Assembly: GCA_016195205.1 (NCBI GenBank)
Contig: JACQAB010000161.1
Location: forward strand, 1-24,845
Length of the DNA: 24,845 bases
Direction of reading: 5' to 3'
DNA from: Pseudomonadota bacterium
GTDB taxonomy: Bacteria > Pseudomonadota > Alphaproteobacteria > UBA9219 > RGZA01
Under the pieces are notes generated by a model. It saw nothing but the letters and a program-made list of their open reading frames with translations. It was not told where the DNA came from and searched no databases. Positions 8,038 through 14,484 of the stretch are shown one piece after another. Within the stretch, counting starts at the first letter, position 1. Every line of letters begins with the position of its first letter. The position numbers and the translations under genes are program-made.

Positions 8038-8445
8038 TTATATATCGAACTGCTGCCGCTTTTTATCGGGAATCCCTCTTGAGGCAGGTGGCTCCATGTC
8101 CAATAACGGATTATCTAGTGGCGCTATTCCTCTGTCCTGTAGGTATTTAGCTACTTTTTCGCTGTCCGCGCTGTCATGCGGAATATTGATGATCGGATTA
8201 ATTTTAAAGGAGTTCCCGTTTTTGAATTTAAACTGGTCAGGTTGATGCACCACGATATTTCCTTTTAACTGCACACCCAATCTTTCTAGGCCCGCCTGCA
8301 ATGCCATCGCCATCGTATCCAGAGATGCTGGATTGGCGTCTTTAGCTGGAGAGACATTTGTCACTGTGCGGCTTGAATCGGTATCCGACGACAGTTGGTG
8401 ATAGGTGGCCCCCTCAAAAAGAGGGTGCGATTTTGGGCCTGCCAT
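8038..8445 (-). CDS. Hypothetical protein, orphan
   Basis: A 135-residue protein that I do not recognise. It has no signal peptide, membrane helix or clear motif. The N-terminal 50 residues are Ser/Asp/Pro-rich and probably disordered; a central part (MAMALQAGLERLGVQLKG) looks like an amphipathic helix followed by a beta-rich stretch, and the C-terminus is charged (DKKRQQFDI). ATG 8445 is preferred over the TTG at 8463 because AGGGG lies 9 nt upstream of it. The gene is convergent with the YejA-like gene (15 nt between stops), and base composition is more A+T-rich than its neighbours. A perfect 6-bp inverted repeat (8457-8471) overlaps the ribosome-binding site. The good ribosome-binding site supports a real gene; the function is unknown. 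Confidence 0.6.
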   Translation of the reverse strand: MAGPKSHPLFEGATYHQLSSDTDSSRTVTNVSPAKDANPASLDTMAMALQAGLERLGVQLKGNIVVHQPDQFKFKNGNSFKINPIINIPHDSADSEKVAKYLQDRGIAPLDNPLLDMEPPASRGIPDKKRQQFDI

Positions 8446-8456
8446 AAAATATATCC

Positions 8457-8471
8457 CCTGCAAAATGCAGG
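8457..8471 (-). promoter_or_regulatory. Inverted repeat at the ribosome-binding site of an orphan gene
   Basis: CCTGCA (8457-8462) and TGCAGG (8466-8471) are exact inverted repeats with a 3-nt spacer. In the minus-strand mRNA the 3' arm overlaps the AGGGG ribosome-binding site of the gene starting at 8445, so the hairpin could partly sequester it; as DNA it could be a small operator. The short stem keeps this tentative. Confidence 0.3.
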
Positions 8472-8628
8472 CTTAAGAATATCTGCCTTTTGTTATCATT
8501 CCCTTAAAGTACCCCAATCAAACCTTTAACACCCCGTAAACGTTTCATTTAGTTCGCGTTATTACAGAATTAAATGCACGCCATGGTCGGCAACCGAATC
8601 TACATCTATTTGCCTTAAAATCCCGGGC

Positions 8629-9540
8629 ATGGATCAATCAAAATTCGATATCGGCGCCGTTGAAACCGGCAAGCCATCCTTCAAAATATCCGACGAGCAA
8701 ATCGAAGACCTGATCTTCCGCTTTGCGCGCGATATTTCGGGACAGGTATCGCGCGACCGCTTCGACCCCATCATCGGCCGCGACAAGGAATTGGACGACA
8801 TCATGATGATCCTGCTGCAGCGCGAGCGCAAAAACGTGCTGCTGCTGGCCGGCGCGGGCGTCGGTAAAACCGCGTTGTTCGTGGGCCTGGCCCAGAAAAT
8901 TCACCAGAACAAGGTGCCGAAAAAAATTCAAGGCTCGCGCATTCTGGAAATGGAAATGTCGGCGCTGTCCGCCGGCAGCCGTTCACGCAGCGAGTTCGAA
9001 GGCCGCTTCATTCCACTGATCCGCGGTGTGGCCGAACGCAACAGCGTGCGCAAGGACGCGCCCATCATCCTGTGCCTCGACGAAATTCACATGATCATGC
9101 CGGGCTGTATTGCCTCGGGCGCGGCCGGCGTGGCCGACTTGATGAAACCCTATTTGACGTCGGGCGACCTTTACATGATCGGCGCCACCACGCGCGACGA
9201 ATACGACGATTACGTGAAGGCCGACCCCGCGCTGGATCGCCGCTTCCAGAAAATCTATCTCGACCCGCCGAATGACGAGGAATGCAAGGTCATCATCCGC
9301 GGATTGAAAAGCCGCTTTGCTAAGCACTATGAAATCGAGATCAGCGACGAAATCTGCGACCACATCGTTTATCTCACCACCAAATACATGCGCCGCCGCA
9401 ACCATCCCGATAAAGCCATTCTGATGCTCGACCAGGCCTGCGCGCGCGCGGTGATGGCCGGCAAAACCGAGCTGGACCAGACCAGCGTGGTGAATTCACT
9501 GGCGCATGAATCCGGGTTGATCCCCAGCGCGCTGGTTTAA
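8629..9540 (+). CDS. Single-domain Clp-type AAA+ ATPase
   Basis: A 303-residue protein that corresponds to the first nucleotide-binding domain of ClpA/ClpB/ClpC ATPases, without the N-terminal substrate domain and without the second AAA+ domain. Visible motifs are Walker A GAGVGKT (75-81), Walker B IILCLDEIH (146-154), sensor-1 IGATT (184-188), the arginine-finger segment LDRRF (202-206), and a C-terminal PDKAILMLDQA helix (260-270). The substrate-pore loop, normally AGAKYRGEFEER, is AGSRSRSEFEGR (115-126), so the pore tyrosine is replaced by serine. ATPase activity is likely; threading of substrates is doubtful. The start ATG has only a weak ribosome-binding site. It is monocistronic as far as can be seen and is followed by a structured repeat. 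It may be an adaptor, a regulatory ATPase or a degenerate unfoldase. Confidence 0.85.
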   Translation: MDQSKFDIGAVETGKPSFKISDEQIEDLIFRFARDISGQVSRDRFDPIIGRDKELDDIMMILLQRERKNVLLLAGAGVGKTALFVGLAQKIHQNKVPKKIQGSRILEMEMSALSAGSRSRSEFEGRFIPLIRGVAERNSVRKDAPIILCLDEIHMIMPGCIASGAAGVADLMKPYLTSGDLYMIGATTRDEYDDYVKADPALDRRFQKIYLDPPNDEECKVIIRGLKSRFAKHYEIEISDEICDHIVYLTTKYMRRRNHPDKAILMLDQACARAVMAGKTELDQTSVVNSLAHESGLIPSALV

Positions 9541-9548
9541 TTTTTTTT

Positions 9549-9700
9549 CCTCTCCCCTTGAGGGAGAGGATAGAAAAGCTTGCGTTTAGCGGTTCAGCTA
9601 AACGCTTAGCTTTTCTTGGTGAGGGGTACGGACAACATGACAAAGGTCATTGCCTGGGTTTCCATACCCCTCCCCTAACCCCTCCCTCAAGGGGAGGGGA
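9549..9700 (+). repeat. Multi-stem structured repeat, copy 1
   Basis: The element opens with hairpin CCTCTCCC/GGGAGAGG (9549-9556/9562-9569). A central bulged hairpin follows: GAAAAGCT/AGCTTTTC outside (9573-9580/9608-9615) and GCGTTTAGC/GCTAAACGC inside (9582-9590/9597-9605), with loop GGTTCA. GGTGAGGGGTA (9618-9628) can pair with TACCCCTC further on (9665-9672), and the element ends with hairpin CCCCTCCC/GGGAGGGG (9679-9686/9692-9699). A second copy in the opposite orientation is at 15531-15660. It follows the AAA+ gene stop directly after a T-run, so it may also serve as a 3'-end structure for convergent transcripts. Confidence 0.85.
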
Positions 9701-9718
9701 ATCCGGTTTCTCTTGCTT

Positions 9719-10714
9719 CTAGAGAATTCCCTTACTCTCAATAAGCTTTTTCAAATCTGCCTGCGGCCTGGGGCCCACATGGCTGATGACTTCGGCGGCG
9801 CAGACCGAACCGATTAGCCCACATTTTTGCAAATCCATCCCGCGGGTATAGCCGAACAGGAATCCTGCCGCGTAAAGATCGCCCGCGCCAGTGCTGTCCA
9901 CCACCCTGACCACTTTTTCGGCCGTGATTTTTACCTGCTTTCTTTTATTCAAGATCAGCGAGCCTTCTTCGCTGCGCGTGATGATGGCAAGCTCGCACGC
10001 GCCGGCCAGCAGCGGAAGCACTTCTTCCACGCTGTTCTTCTCGTAAAGCGCGCAGACTTCGGCTTCGTTGGCGAACAGGATATCGACCCCGGCCGAAACC
10101 AGTTTCTGGAACGCCGCGCGATGCCGGTTGACGCAGAACGGATCGGAAAGCGTAAGCGCCACCTTGTTCCCGTACTTATGCGCCAGCCGCGCGGCCAGGA
10201 CGAAGGCTTCCTGCGCCGGGTCTTTGTCGAACAGATAACCTTCCAGATAAGTCACGGCGGAATCGCGGATTAGGTCTTCTTCCAGATCGTCCGTGGAAAG
10301 CTCAGTGCTGGCACCCAGAAAAGTGTTCATGCTGCGCTGGCCATCGGGCGTAATGAAAATAAGACAGCAGGCCGTGGGCAGGCCCATCACCGCGGGCTTT
10401 GTTTCATAATGCACGCCGATCGCCTTCATATCGTGGCTGAAAAGCCCGCCCCAATGGTCGTCATGCACCCGCCCGATATAGGCGGCGTGGCCGCCCAAAC
10501 CGGCCAGGCCCGCCATGGTATTGGCCGCCGAACCGCCCGAGGCGATGATCGGCGGGGGCATTTTCCCGAAAAGTTCCGCGGCGCGCGACTCATCGATCAG
10601 CGTCATCACGCCTTTGTGGATGTTTTCGGCATTCACAAAATCGTCGCTGGCTTTGGCCAGCATGTCGACAATGGCGTTGCCGATGCCCAGTACATCGAAG
10701 CGGCGTTGAGGCAT
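9719..10714 (-). CDS. PfkB-family kinase, adenosine kinase-like
   Basis: A 331-residue sugar/nucleoside kinase of the ribokinase (PfkB) fold. The N-terminal FDVLGIGNAIVDML and GGSAANT (60-66) form the substrate side. DSTGAGD (273-279) is the C-terminal PfkB signature with the anion hole and the catalytic base Asp279. The sequence most resembles bacterial proteins annotated as adenosine kinases (ATP plus adenosine to AMP), but substrate cannot be read from sequence. A longer in-frame extension upstream (to 11299) runs antisense through the bactofilin gene and is rejected; ATG 10714 gives the normal N-terminus, although no strong ribosome-binding site is seen. The gene is divergent from the bactofilin gene, with 111 bp between starts. 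Together with apt it could serve AMP salvage, an inference from function and not from an operon. Confidence 0.85.
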   Translation of the reverse strand: MPQRRFDVLGIGNAIVDMLAKASDDFVNAENIHKGVMTLIDESRAAELFGKMPPPIIASGGSAANTMAGLAGLGGHAAYIGRVHDDHWGGLFSHDMKAIGVHYETKPAVMGLPTACCLIFITPDGQRSMNTFLGASTELSTDDLEEDLIRDSAVTYLEGYLFDKDPAQEAFVLAARLAHKYGNKVALTLSDPFCVNRHRAAFQKLVSAGVDILFANEAEVCALYEKNSVEEVLPLLAGACELAIITRSEEGSLILNKRKQVKITAEKVVRVVDSTGAGDLYAAGFLFGYTRGMDLQKCGLIGSVCAAEVISHVGPRPQADLKKLIESKGIL

Positions 10715-10825
10715 GTTTTTACGGAAAGCTGTTGAAGTTAGACGCCAAGGCATGATATTCATAAAACCATCTGGCGCTGTAAACAATTGCCCTTTTTCAA
10801 AACCCCTGGCCTTACGGAAAAAGCC

Positions 10826-11389
10826 ATGACCCCTCCCGAACCCCCGCATGACAACCCGAATTTTCTTGGCCATGGCCGCAACACGCGCCCGGGCTTGCGC
10901 GGCGCGGCGCCGCCTGCCGCTCCCCGCCGGGTGGTGGACATGCCCAATCTGCGGCGCAGCGCCGCCGAACCCACCTCGCCGCGCCAGGCGGAAGGCGGGC
11001 GGCGTTTGGTGGTGGGCAAAGACATCACCCTGGCCGGACAGGTCTCTAAATGTGATTCCCTTATCGTAGAGGGCACCGTGGAAGGCATGCGTTATGAAGG
11101 GCAGGCGCTGGAAGTTACCGCCAGCGGCACCTTCAGCGGCAATGTGGAAGTGCACCACGCCGAAATCGCCGGCATTTTCGACGGCAACCTGACGGTGCGC
11201 ACCCGTTTGCTGATCCGCCCCACCGGGCGCGTATCGGGCAGTATTAAATACGGCGAAATCGAAGTCAGCGCGGGCGGACGCATTTCCGGCGAAGTTCAAA
11301 TCGTTGAACTTATCTCGGCGCGCGAAGCGGCGGAACCCGCCGCCGGCGAAGGCACCTTTACTTCGTCCGAGCGCCTGGCTGGCGAATAA
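10826..11389 (+). CDS. Bactofilin (polymer-forming cytoskeletal protein)
   Basis: A 187-residue bactofilin, a family that self-assembles into filaments from right-handed beta-helices and localises cell-wall or stalk/appendage functions. The N-terminal 60 residues are Pro/Arg-rich and probably disordered, as in the family. The core (residues about 60-155) shows the short-period beta-helix pattern: VVGKDITLAGQV, DSLIVEGTVEG, LEVTASGTFSGNV, AEIAGIFDGNLTV, LLIRPTGRVSGSIKYGEI, SAGGRISGEV. The C-terminal tail is Ala/Glu/Ser-rich. ATG 10826, with GGA about 8 nt upstream, is preferred over the TTG at 10787. The gene is convergent with nth across a palindromic repeat that begins 6 nt after its stop. 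A weak TTGAAG-18-TATTCA promoter candidate lies at 10732-10761. Confidence 0.9.
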   Translation: MTPPEPPHDNPNFLGHGRNTRPGLRGAAPPAAPRRVVDMPNLRRSAAEPTSPRQAEGGRRLVVGKDITLAGQVSKCDSLIVEGTVEGMRYEGQALEVTASGTFSGNVEVHHAEIAGIFDGNLTVRTRLLIRPTGRVSGSIKYGEIEVSAGGRISGEVQIVELISAREAAEPAAGEGTFTSSERLAGE

Positions 11390-11394
11390 AAACG

Positions 11395-11466
11395 AGTAGT
11401 GAGTATTTAGTAATGAGTAGTGGGTAGAAAGACGGTTTCACTACTCAATACTCATTACTCACTACT
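11395..11466. repeat. Hairpin with arms of four degenerate 7-bp units (bidirectional terminator?)
   Basis: The left arm (11395-11422) is AGTAGTG, AGTATTT, AGTAATG, AGTAGTG. The right arm (11439-11466) is CACTACT, CAATACT, CATTACT, CACTACT. The 28-nt arms pair at 25 of 28 positions around a 16-nt loop, followed by T residues at 11467-11471. It separates the convergent bactofilin and nth genes and could terminate both transcripts. The nth TAG stop (11464-11462) is made from the right arm's last unit. Confidence 0.88.
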
Positions 11467-12112
11467 TTTTTCTTGGCATTTCTTTCGTCTTGTGCGGATA
11501 GGCGCATAAATCGCGCACGGGACAAACCGGGCATTCCGGCACCCGCGCCTTGCACACATAACGCCCGTGTAAAACCAGCCAGTGATGCGCCCCGCCCAAA
11601 TATTTTTCTGGTACCACCTTCAGGAGTCGGTCTTCCACCTCGCGTGGCGTTTTGCCCGGCGCCAGCCCCGTGCGGTTGGCGACACGAAACACATGGGTGT
11701 CGACGGCAATGGTGGGCTCGCCGTAAACCGTGTTCAGGATCACGTTGGCGCTTTTACGGCCTACCCCCGGCAGGGCTTCCAGCTCGTCCCGCGTGCGGGG
11801 CACCTGGCCGCCATGCCGGTCCATCAGCCGTTTCGACATGGCCATAATGTTTTTGGCCTTGGCGTTATAAAGGCCGATGGTTTTTATGAATCTTTTCAAG
11901 CCATTGAGTCCAAGAGCCCGCATCTCAGCCGGACCATCTATCTCCTTGAAAAGACTCTGAGTTGCTTTGTTCACGCCCGCATCGGTGGCCTGCGCCGAAA
12001 GGATCACCGCCACCAGCAAAGTGTAGGGATTTATATAGACAAGTTCGGTCTTCGGTTGCGGCAGGCGCGCCGCAAGCCGTTTGAAAAACTCCACAGCTTT
12101 CTGGTTGTTCAT
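11462..12112 (-). CDS. nth: Endonuclease III
   Basis: A 216-residue bifunctional DNA glycosylase/AP lyase that removes oxidised pyrimidines in base-excision repair. The helix-hairpin-helix LPGVGRKSANVI contains catalytic Lys120, and Asp138 (AVDTHVFRV) is present; both match Escherichia coli numbering. The C-terminal iron-sulfur motif is C187-x6-C194-x2-C197-x5-C203, complete. The in-frame TTG at 12118 is less likely than ATG 12112. The tail PRKK runs into the stop codon, which lies inside a palindromic repeat. The gene is divergent from an alkyltransferase gene across 81 bp with a perfect dyad at 12147-12165, so the two repair genes may share a regulator. Confidence 0.96.
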   Translation of the reverse strand: MNNQKAVEFFKRLAARLPQPKTELVYINPYTLLVAVILSAQATDAGVNKATQSLFKEIDGPAEMRALGLNGLKRFIKTIGLYNAKAKNIMAMSKRLMDRHGGQVPRTRDELEALPGVGRKSANVILNTVYGEPTIAVDTHVFRVANRTGLAPGKTPREVEDRLLKVVPEKYLGGAHHWLVLHGRYVCKARVPECPVCPVRDLCAYPHKTKEMPRKK

Positions 12113-12146
12113 TGACAAATTTTTTACTTTTGATTCTCTCGTGAAG

Positions 12147-12165
12147 AGTGATTCGGCGAATCACT
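12147..12165. promoter_or_regulatory. Perfect 9+1+9 dyad between nth and alkyltransferase gene
   Basis: AGTGATTCG, then a central G, then CGAATCACT: a perfect 19-bp palindrome in the 81-bp gap between the divergent nth and alkyltransferase genes, 35 nt from the nth start and 28 nt from the other. Two further GATTC words flank it. A homodimeric regulator's operator is the simplest reading; a small RNA hairpin is the alternative. It does not match the GTTC-N7-GTTC alphaproteobacterial LexA box. Confidence 0.45.
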
Positions 12166-12193
12166 TGGGGAAACCTGCGATTCTTTAACTGAA

Positions 12194-12751
12194 ATGACCG
12201 CTCTAGCCAAACCGGCCCAGATCACCGCGCTGACCGACCGGCCTGCCCGAGTCTTTTGGGGCTGCCATGACAGCCTTTTAGGCCCGCTGCTGATGGGCGT
12301 GACCGCCGAAGGCCTGTGCCGCTTGGAATTCGCCTCGGGCTATGGGCTGGGCTATGACCTTAGTCTTTGGGCCAAGGACTGGCCAGGAACCGAATTCATC
12401 GCCAACTCTTCCGCCTCGGCTTCCATCGCCGCGCAGTTCCGCGCGCTGGATGCCGCGCGCTGGAGCGCCAGCGCTTTGGCGCTTTATGGCACCGAGTTTC
12501 AGCTGAAGGTCTGGAAAACCATTATGCAGATCCAGCCCGGCGAAGTGATGAGCTATGCAGACGTCGCCGCCATGGTAGGAAAACCCCAGGCCACGCGCGC
12601 GGTGGGCATGGCGGTGGGATCGAACCCCGTTTCCATGCTGGTGCCTTGTCACCGCGTCATTGGCGCGGATGGAAAGCTTTCTGGCACCCGCTGGGGGGAA
12701 GACCGCAAACGGATTTTGCTGGCGATGGAGGGGATTAAAGCAAGGGATTAA
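12194..12751 (+). CDS. ogt: Methylated-DNA--protein-cysteine methyltransferase (Ogt/Ada-C type)
   Basis: A 185-residue suicide DNA-repair protein that transfers the alkyl group of O6-alkylguanine to its own cysteine. The active-site motif PCHRV is at residues 151-155 (Cys152), preceded by the DNA-binding helix-turn-helix with the conserved Arg (SYADVAAMVGKPQATRAVG, 120-138, Arg135). The N-terminal 90 residues are a diverged ribonuclease-like domain. The C-terminal segment reads SGTRWGEDRK, a variant of the usual SGYRWG. The ATG at 12194 opens 81 bp from nth with no strong ribosome-binding site. The name ogt denotes the function; it could equally be described as a stand-alone Ada C-terminal domain, since the Ada N-terminal zinc domain is missing. 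Confidence 0.92.
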   Translation: MTALAKPAQITALTDRPARVFWGCHDSLLGPLLMGVTAEGLCRLEFASGYGLGYDLSLWAKDWPGTEFIANSSASASIAAQFRALDAARWSASALALYGTEFQLKVWKTIMQIQPGEVMSYADVAAMVGKPQATRAVGMAVGSNPVSMLVPCHRVIGADGKLSGTRWGEDRKRILLAMEGIKARD

Positions 12752-12752
12752 A

Positions 12753-12795
12753 GTGTAACTTTTCTATTTACACATGTAGTGTTTTAAGCTACACT
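12753..12795 (+). promoter_or_regulatory. higBA promoter with overlapping inverted repeats
   Basis: A sigma70-type promoter is visible: -35 TTTACA (12767-12772), 17-nt spacer, -10 TACACT (12790-12795), 78 nt upstream of the higB ATG. Two inverted repeats overlap it: GTGTAA (12753-12758) with TTACAC (12768-12773), and AGTGT (12778-12782) with ACACT (12791-12795). The repeated AGTGT/ACACT words covering both promoter boxes are as expected for autorepression by HigA, which is inferred and not shown. Confidence 0.6.
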
Positions 12796-12873
12796 CTTTT
12801 TTACACGAGAAAGCCTGCCCCCGCCTAGTGCGGAAAGGAAACCTTAGAGGATCAAACCACAACAGGGGGCATT

Positions 12874-13149
12874 ATGATTAAGAGCATTAGACACAAAGGC
12901 TTGGCAGAACTTTACCGCGAAGGAACAAGCCGGAAAGTGCCGAACGTATTGATGAGAAGAATTATCGGCCGGCTGCAATCTCTGCATAAAGCCACAGATT
13001 TGCAGGATATGAATGTTCATGGATATGACTTTCATCTGCTACGCGGCATGCCGCAACGTTATAGTGTCCATATAAATGGGCCATGGTGTATTACGTTTGA
13101 ATGGAGAAATGGAGAAGCCTGGAATGTGGATTTGGAACAATATCATTAG
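12874..13149 (+). CDS. higB: HigB-type mRNA-interferase toxin
   Basis: A 91-residue RelE/HigB-superfamily toxin (also called plasmid maintenance system killer protein). Family members cleave mRNA on the ribosome. The sequence fits end to end: MIKSIRHKGLAELYREGTSRKVP at the start in spaced form (residues 1-23), a middle LQDMNVHGYDFHLLRGMPQRYSVHIN stretch, and a C-terminal WCITFEWRNGEAWNVDLEQYH-type ending typical of HigB. The ribosome-binding site AGGGGG lies 5 nt before the ATG. The toxin-first order, antitoxin 11 nt downstream, is the usual higBA arrangement. No frameshift or truncation is seen, so it is probably functional. Confidence 0.93.
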   Translation: MIKSIRHKGLAELYREGTSRKVPNVLMRRIIGRLQSLHKATDLQDMNVHGYDFHLLRGMPQRYSVHINGPWCITFEWRNGEAWNVDLEQYH

Positions 13150-13160
13150 GAGGATGTGCC

Positions 13161-13496
13161 ATGGCGCGTAAAAAGGAATATCTAGTAACGGGCGAACCCA
13201 AATGGGAGCCCACACATCCCGGAGAAATCCTACGGGAAGACGTATTGCCCGCGCTCGGCCTGTCAGTTTCCGAAGCCGCACGGCAGCTTGGCATCACGCG
13301 GCAAACGCTTCATAAAATCATGGCCGGAACCATGGGCATCACGCCCGAGATGGCGGTGCGCATCGGCAAGTTCTGCGGCAACGGGCCCAACCTGTGGCTG
13401 AACATGCAGGTAGCTTATGACCTGTGGCATGCGAAGCGCGCCATGAAGAAGGAAATCGCCAAAATCCCCACGCATCGCAGTGAAGCGCGAGCTTAA
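13161..13496 (+). CDS. higA: HigA-type antitoxin, XRE-family regulator
   Basis: A 111-residue antitoxin that binds HigB and represses its own operon. The family hallmark HPGEILREDVLPALGLS (residues 19-35) precedes a helix-turn-helix (SVSEAARQLGITRQTLHKIM, 35-54), and a later GNGPNLWLNMQVAYDLW segment (74-90) is conserved in HigA. The start ATG 13161 has AGGAGG 6 nt upstream; a longer reading frame from 13101 overlaps higB and is rejected. Likely operators lie at the higB promoter (12753-12795). The next gene, PRTase-like, starts 2 nt after the stop, so all three may be co-transcribed. Confidence 0.94.
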   Translation: MARKKEYLVTGEPKWEPTHPGEILREDVLPALGLSVSEAARQLGITRQTLHKIMAGTMGITPEMAVRIGKFCGNGPNLWLNMQVAYDLWHAKRAMKKEIAKIPTHRSEARA

Positions 13497-13498
13497 GC

Positions 13499-14131
13499 AT
13501 GCGCGGCGAAAACTATTGGCTGGAAAAATTCCGCAATATCGAAGCCCTGTGGGAATACAACGGCGAAGGCCCGCATGCGCAGCATGAAAACGAGCCGGTT
13601 CACACCGCTTTTTGCCTGAACACCGATTTGGTCGCCGGTTATCCGGAATTGATCCACGACATCTGCCTGAATGAGTTTTTTCCCGAATTCATCCGCGAGC
13701 GCGGCAAAATTAACTGGGTGTTGACCTATATACCCTCCATTGCCGGGGCGCGGGCGATGGCCGCCAAGCTGGCGCGCCTGCTGCAGGCCCAGGTGGGGCA
13801 TATTGATGTGCGCAGCATGACGGTTTATGCGGAACTTCGAAAAAATGAAAGGGCCGTGCTCGTCGCGGATGAGATTTTTTCAGGTACGCTGGCGGAAGTC
13901 GCCATGGAAGCCGTGCAGGAAAAACAGGCTAAAATCGCCGGGCCGCTTTGCACCCTCACCAATTTTTCCGGGCTGAAGGAAATTAACAAACTACCCATTA
14001 AGTCCTTGATTGAAGGGCCATTCCAAAGATGGCCGGCGAAAAGCTGTCCGCTGTGCCAGAAAGGTTCCATCCCCCTGCCCGTCCGCCGGGCATGGTATGG
14101 GTTAATGCGCCGTCCGGAAACTGCGGGCTGA
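13499..14131 (+). CDS. Orotate phosphoribosyltransferase-like protein
   Basis: A 210-residue protein of the type I PRTase fold, closest to orotate phosphoribosyltransferases. The core motif RAVLVADEIFSGTLAEV (residues 118-134) occupies the PRPP-loop position but differs from the usual DDxxTTG(G): it has D124-E125 and SGT, so activity cannot be assumed. A WVLTYIPSIAGARAMAAKLA segment (73-92) matches the PRTase beta-alpha stretch. The C-terminus has SCPLCQKGSIPLPVRR (182-197), a CxxC tail also seen at the end of many alphaproteobacterial orotate PRTases. It starts 2 nt after higA with no strong ribosome-binding site, suggesting translational coupling. It may be a pyrE paralogue associated with the toxin-antitoxin cassette or a diverged pyrE. 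No pyrimidine genes are nearby. Confidence 0.7.
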   Translation: MRGENYWLEKFRNIEALWEYNGEGPHAQHENEPVHTAFCLNTDLVAGYPELIHDICLNEFFPEFIRERGKINWVLTYIPSIAGARAMAAKLARLLQAQVGHIDVRSMTVYAELRKNERAVLVADEIFSGTLAEVAMEAVQEKQAKIAGPLCTLTNFSGLKEINKLPIKSLIEGPFQRWPAKSCPLCQKGSIPLPVRRAWYGLMRRPETAG

Positions 14132-14203
14132 TTTTAACGATCAAAGGCTGGAATTAACTATATATGGCTTATTACTTTCATGTTCCGGGCTTAAAATAGA
14201 ACC

Positions 14204-14467
14204 ATGGAATTAAGCCCATTTTTAAAGAATGTTCTACGGGAACAAAGCTTTGCGAAGCTTGAGAAACGCGCTTTGAGTCTGGCAAAAGCTTTCGACCACG
14301 GCTTTGACCGTACGGACGAACAAACCGAAGCCGCGCTGGATTCCTGGCAGATGTATCGCGCCCTTGAAATTCAGCTTCGCGCCGAACTTAAACTTCTGGA
14401 GGACGAAGACCAGGTTCTCTTCCCTCCTGGCTATTTTCTTGATTTTCCGGAAGATTACGCAGCCTAG
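14204..14467 (+). CDS. Small conserved-repeat protein A (tandem paralogue)
   Basis: An 87-residue soluble, helical, acidic protein of unknown function. Its middle part, FAKLEKRALSLAK...TEAALDSWQMYRAL (residues 16-53), closely matches the protein encoded immediately downstream (14485-14652), so the two genes are a tandem duplication. The C-terminal 25 residues, rich in Asp/Glu with PPGYFLDFPEDY, are unique to this copy. No motif or signal peptide is recognised. The ATG at 14204 has no clear Shine-Dalgarno; a TTAAAAT word lies just upstream, so the transcript leader may be very short. The detectable paralogy supports it being a real gene. Confidence 0.65.
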   Translation: MELSPFLKNVLREQSFAKLEKRALSLAKAFDHGFDRTDEQTEAALDSWQMYRALEIQLRAELKLLEDEDQVLFPPGYFLDFPEDYAA

Positions 14468-14484
14468 AAAGAGAAAAAAAATTC

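Noticed and set aside
10715..11299. Upstream extension of the PfkB kinase frame
   Set aside because: It is antisense to the bactofilin gene, and the normal kinase N-terminus begins at 10714.
12874..14131. A mobile island bounded by repeats
   Set aside because: No integrase, transposase, tRNA or flanking direct repeats are visible around the higBA patch.
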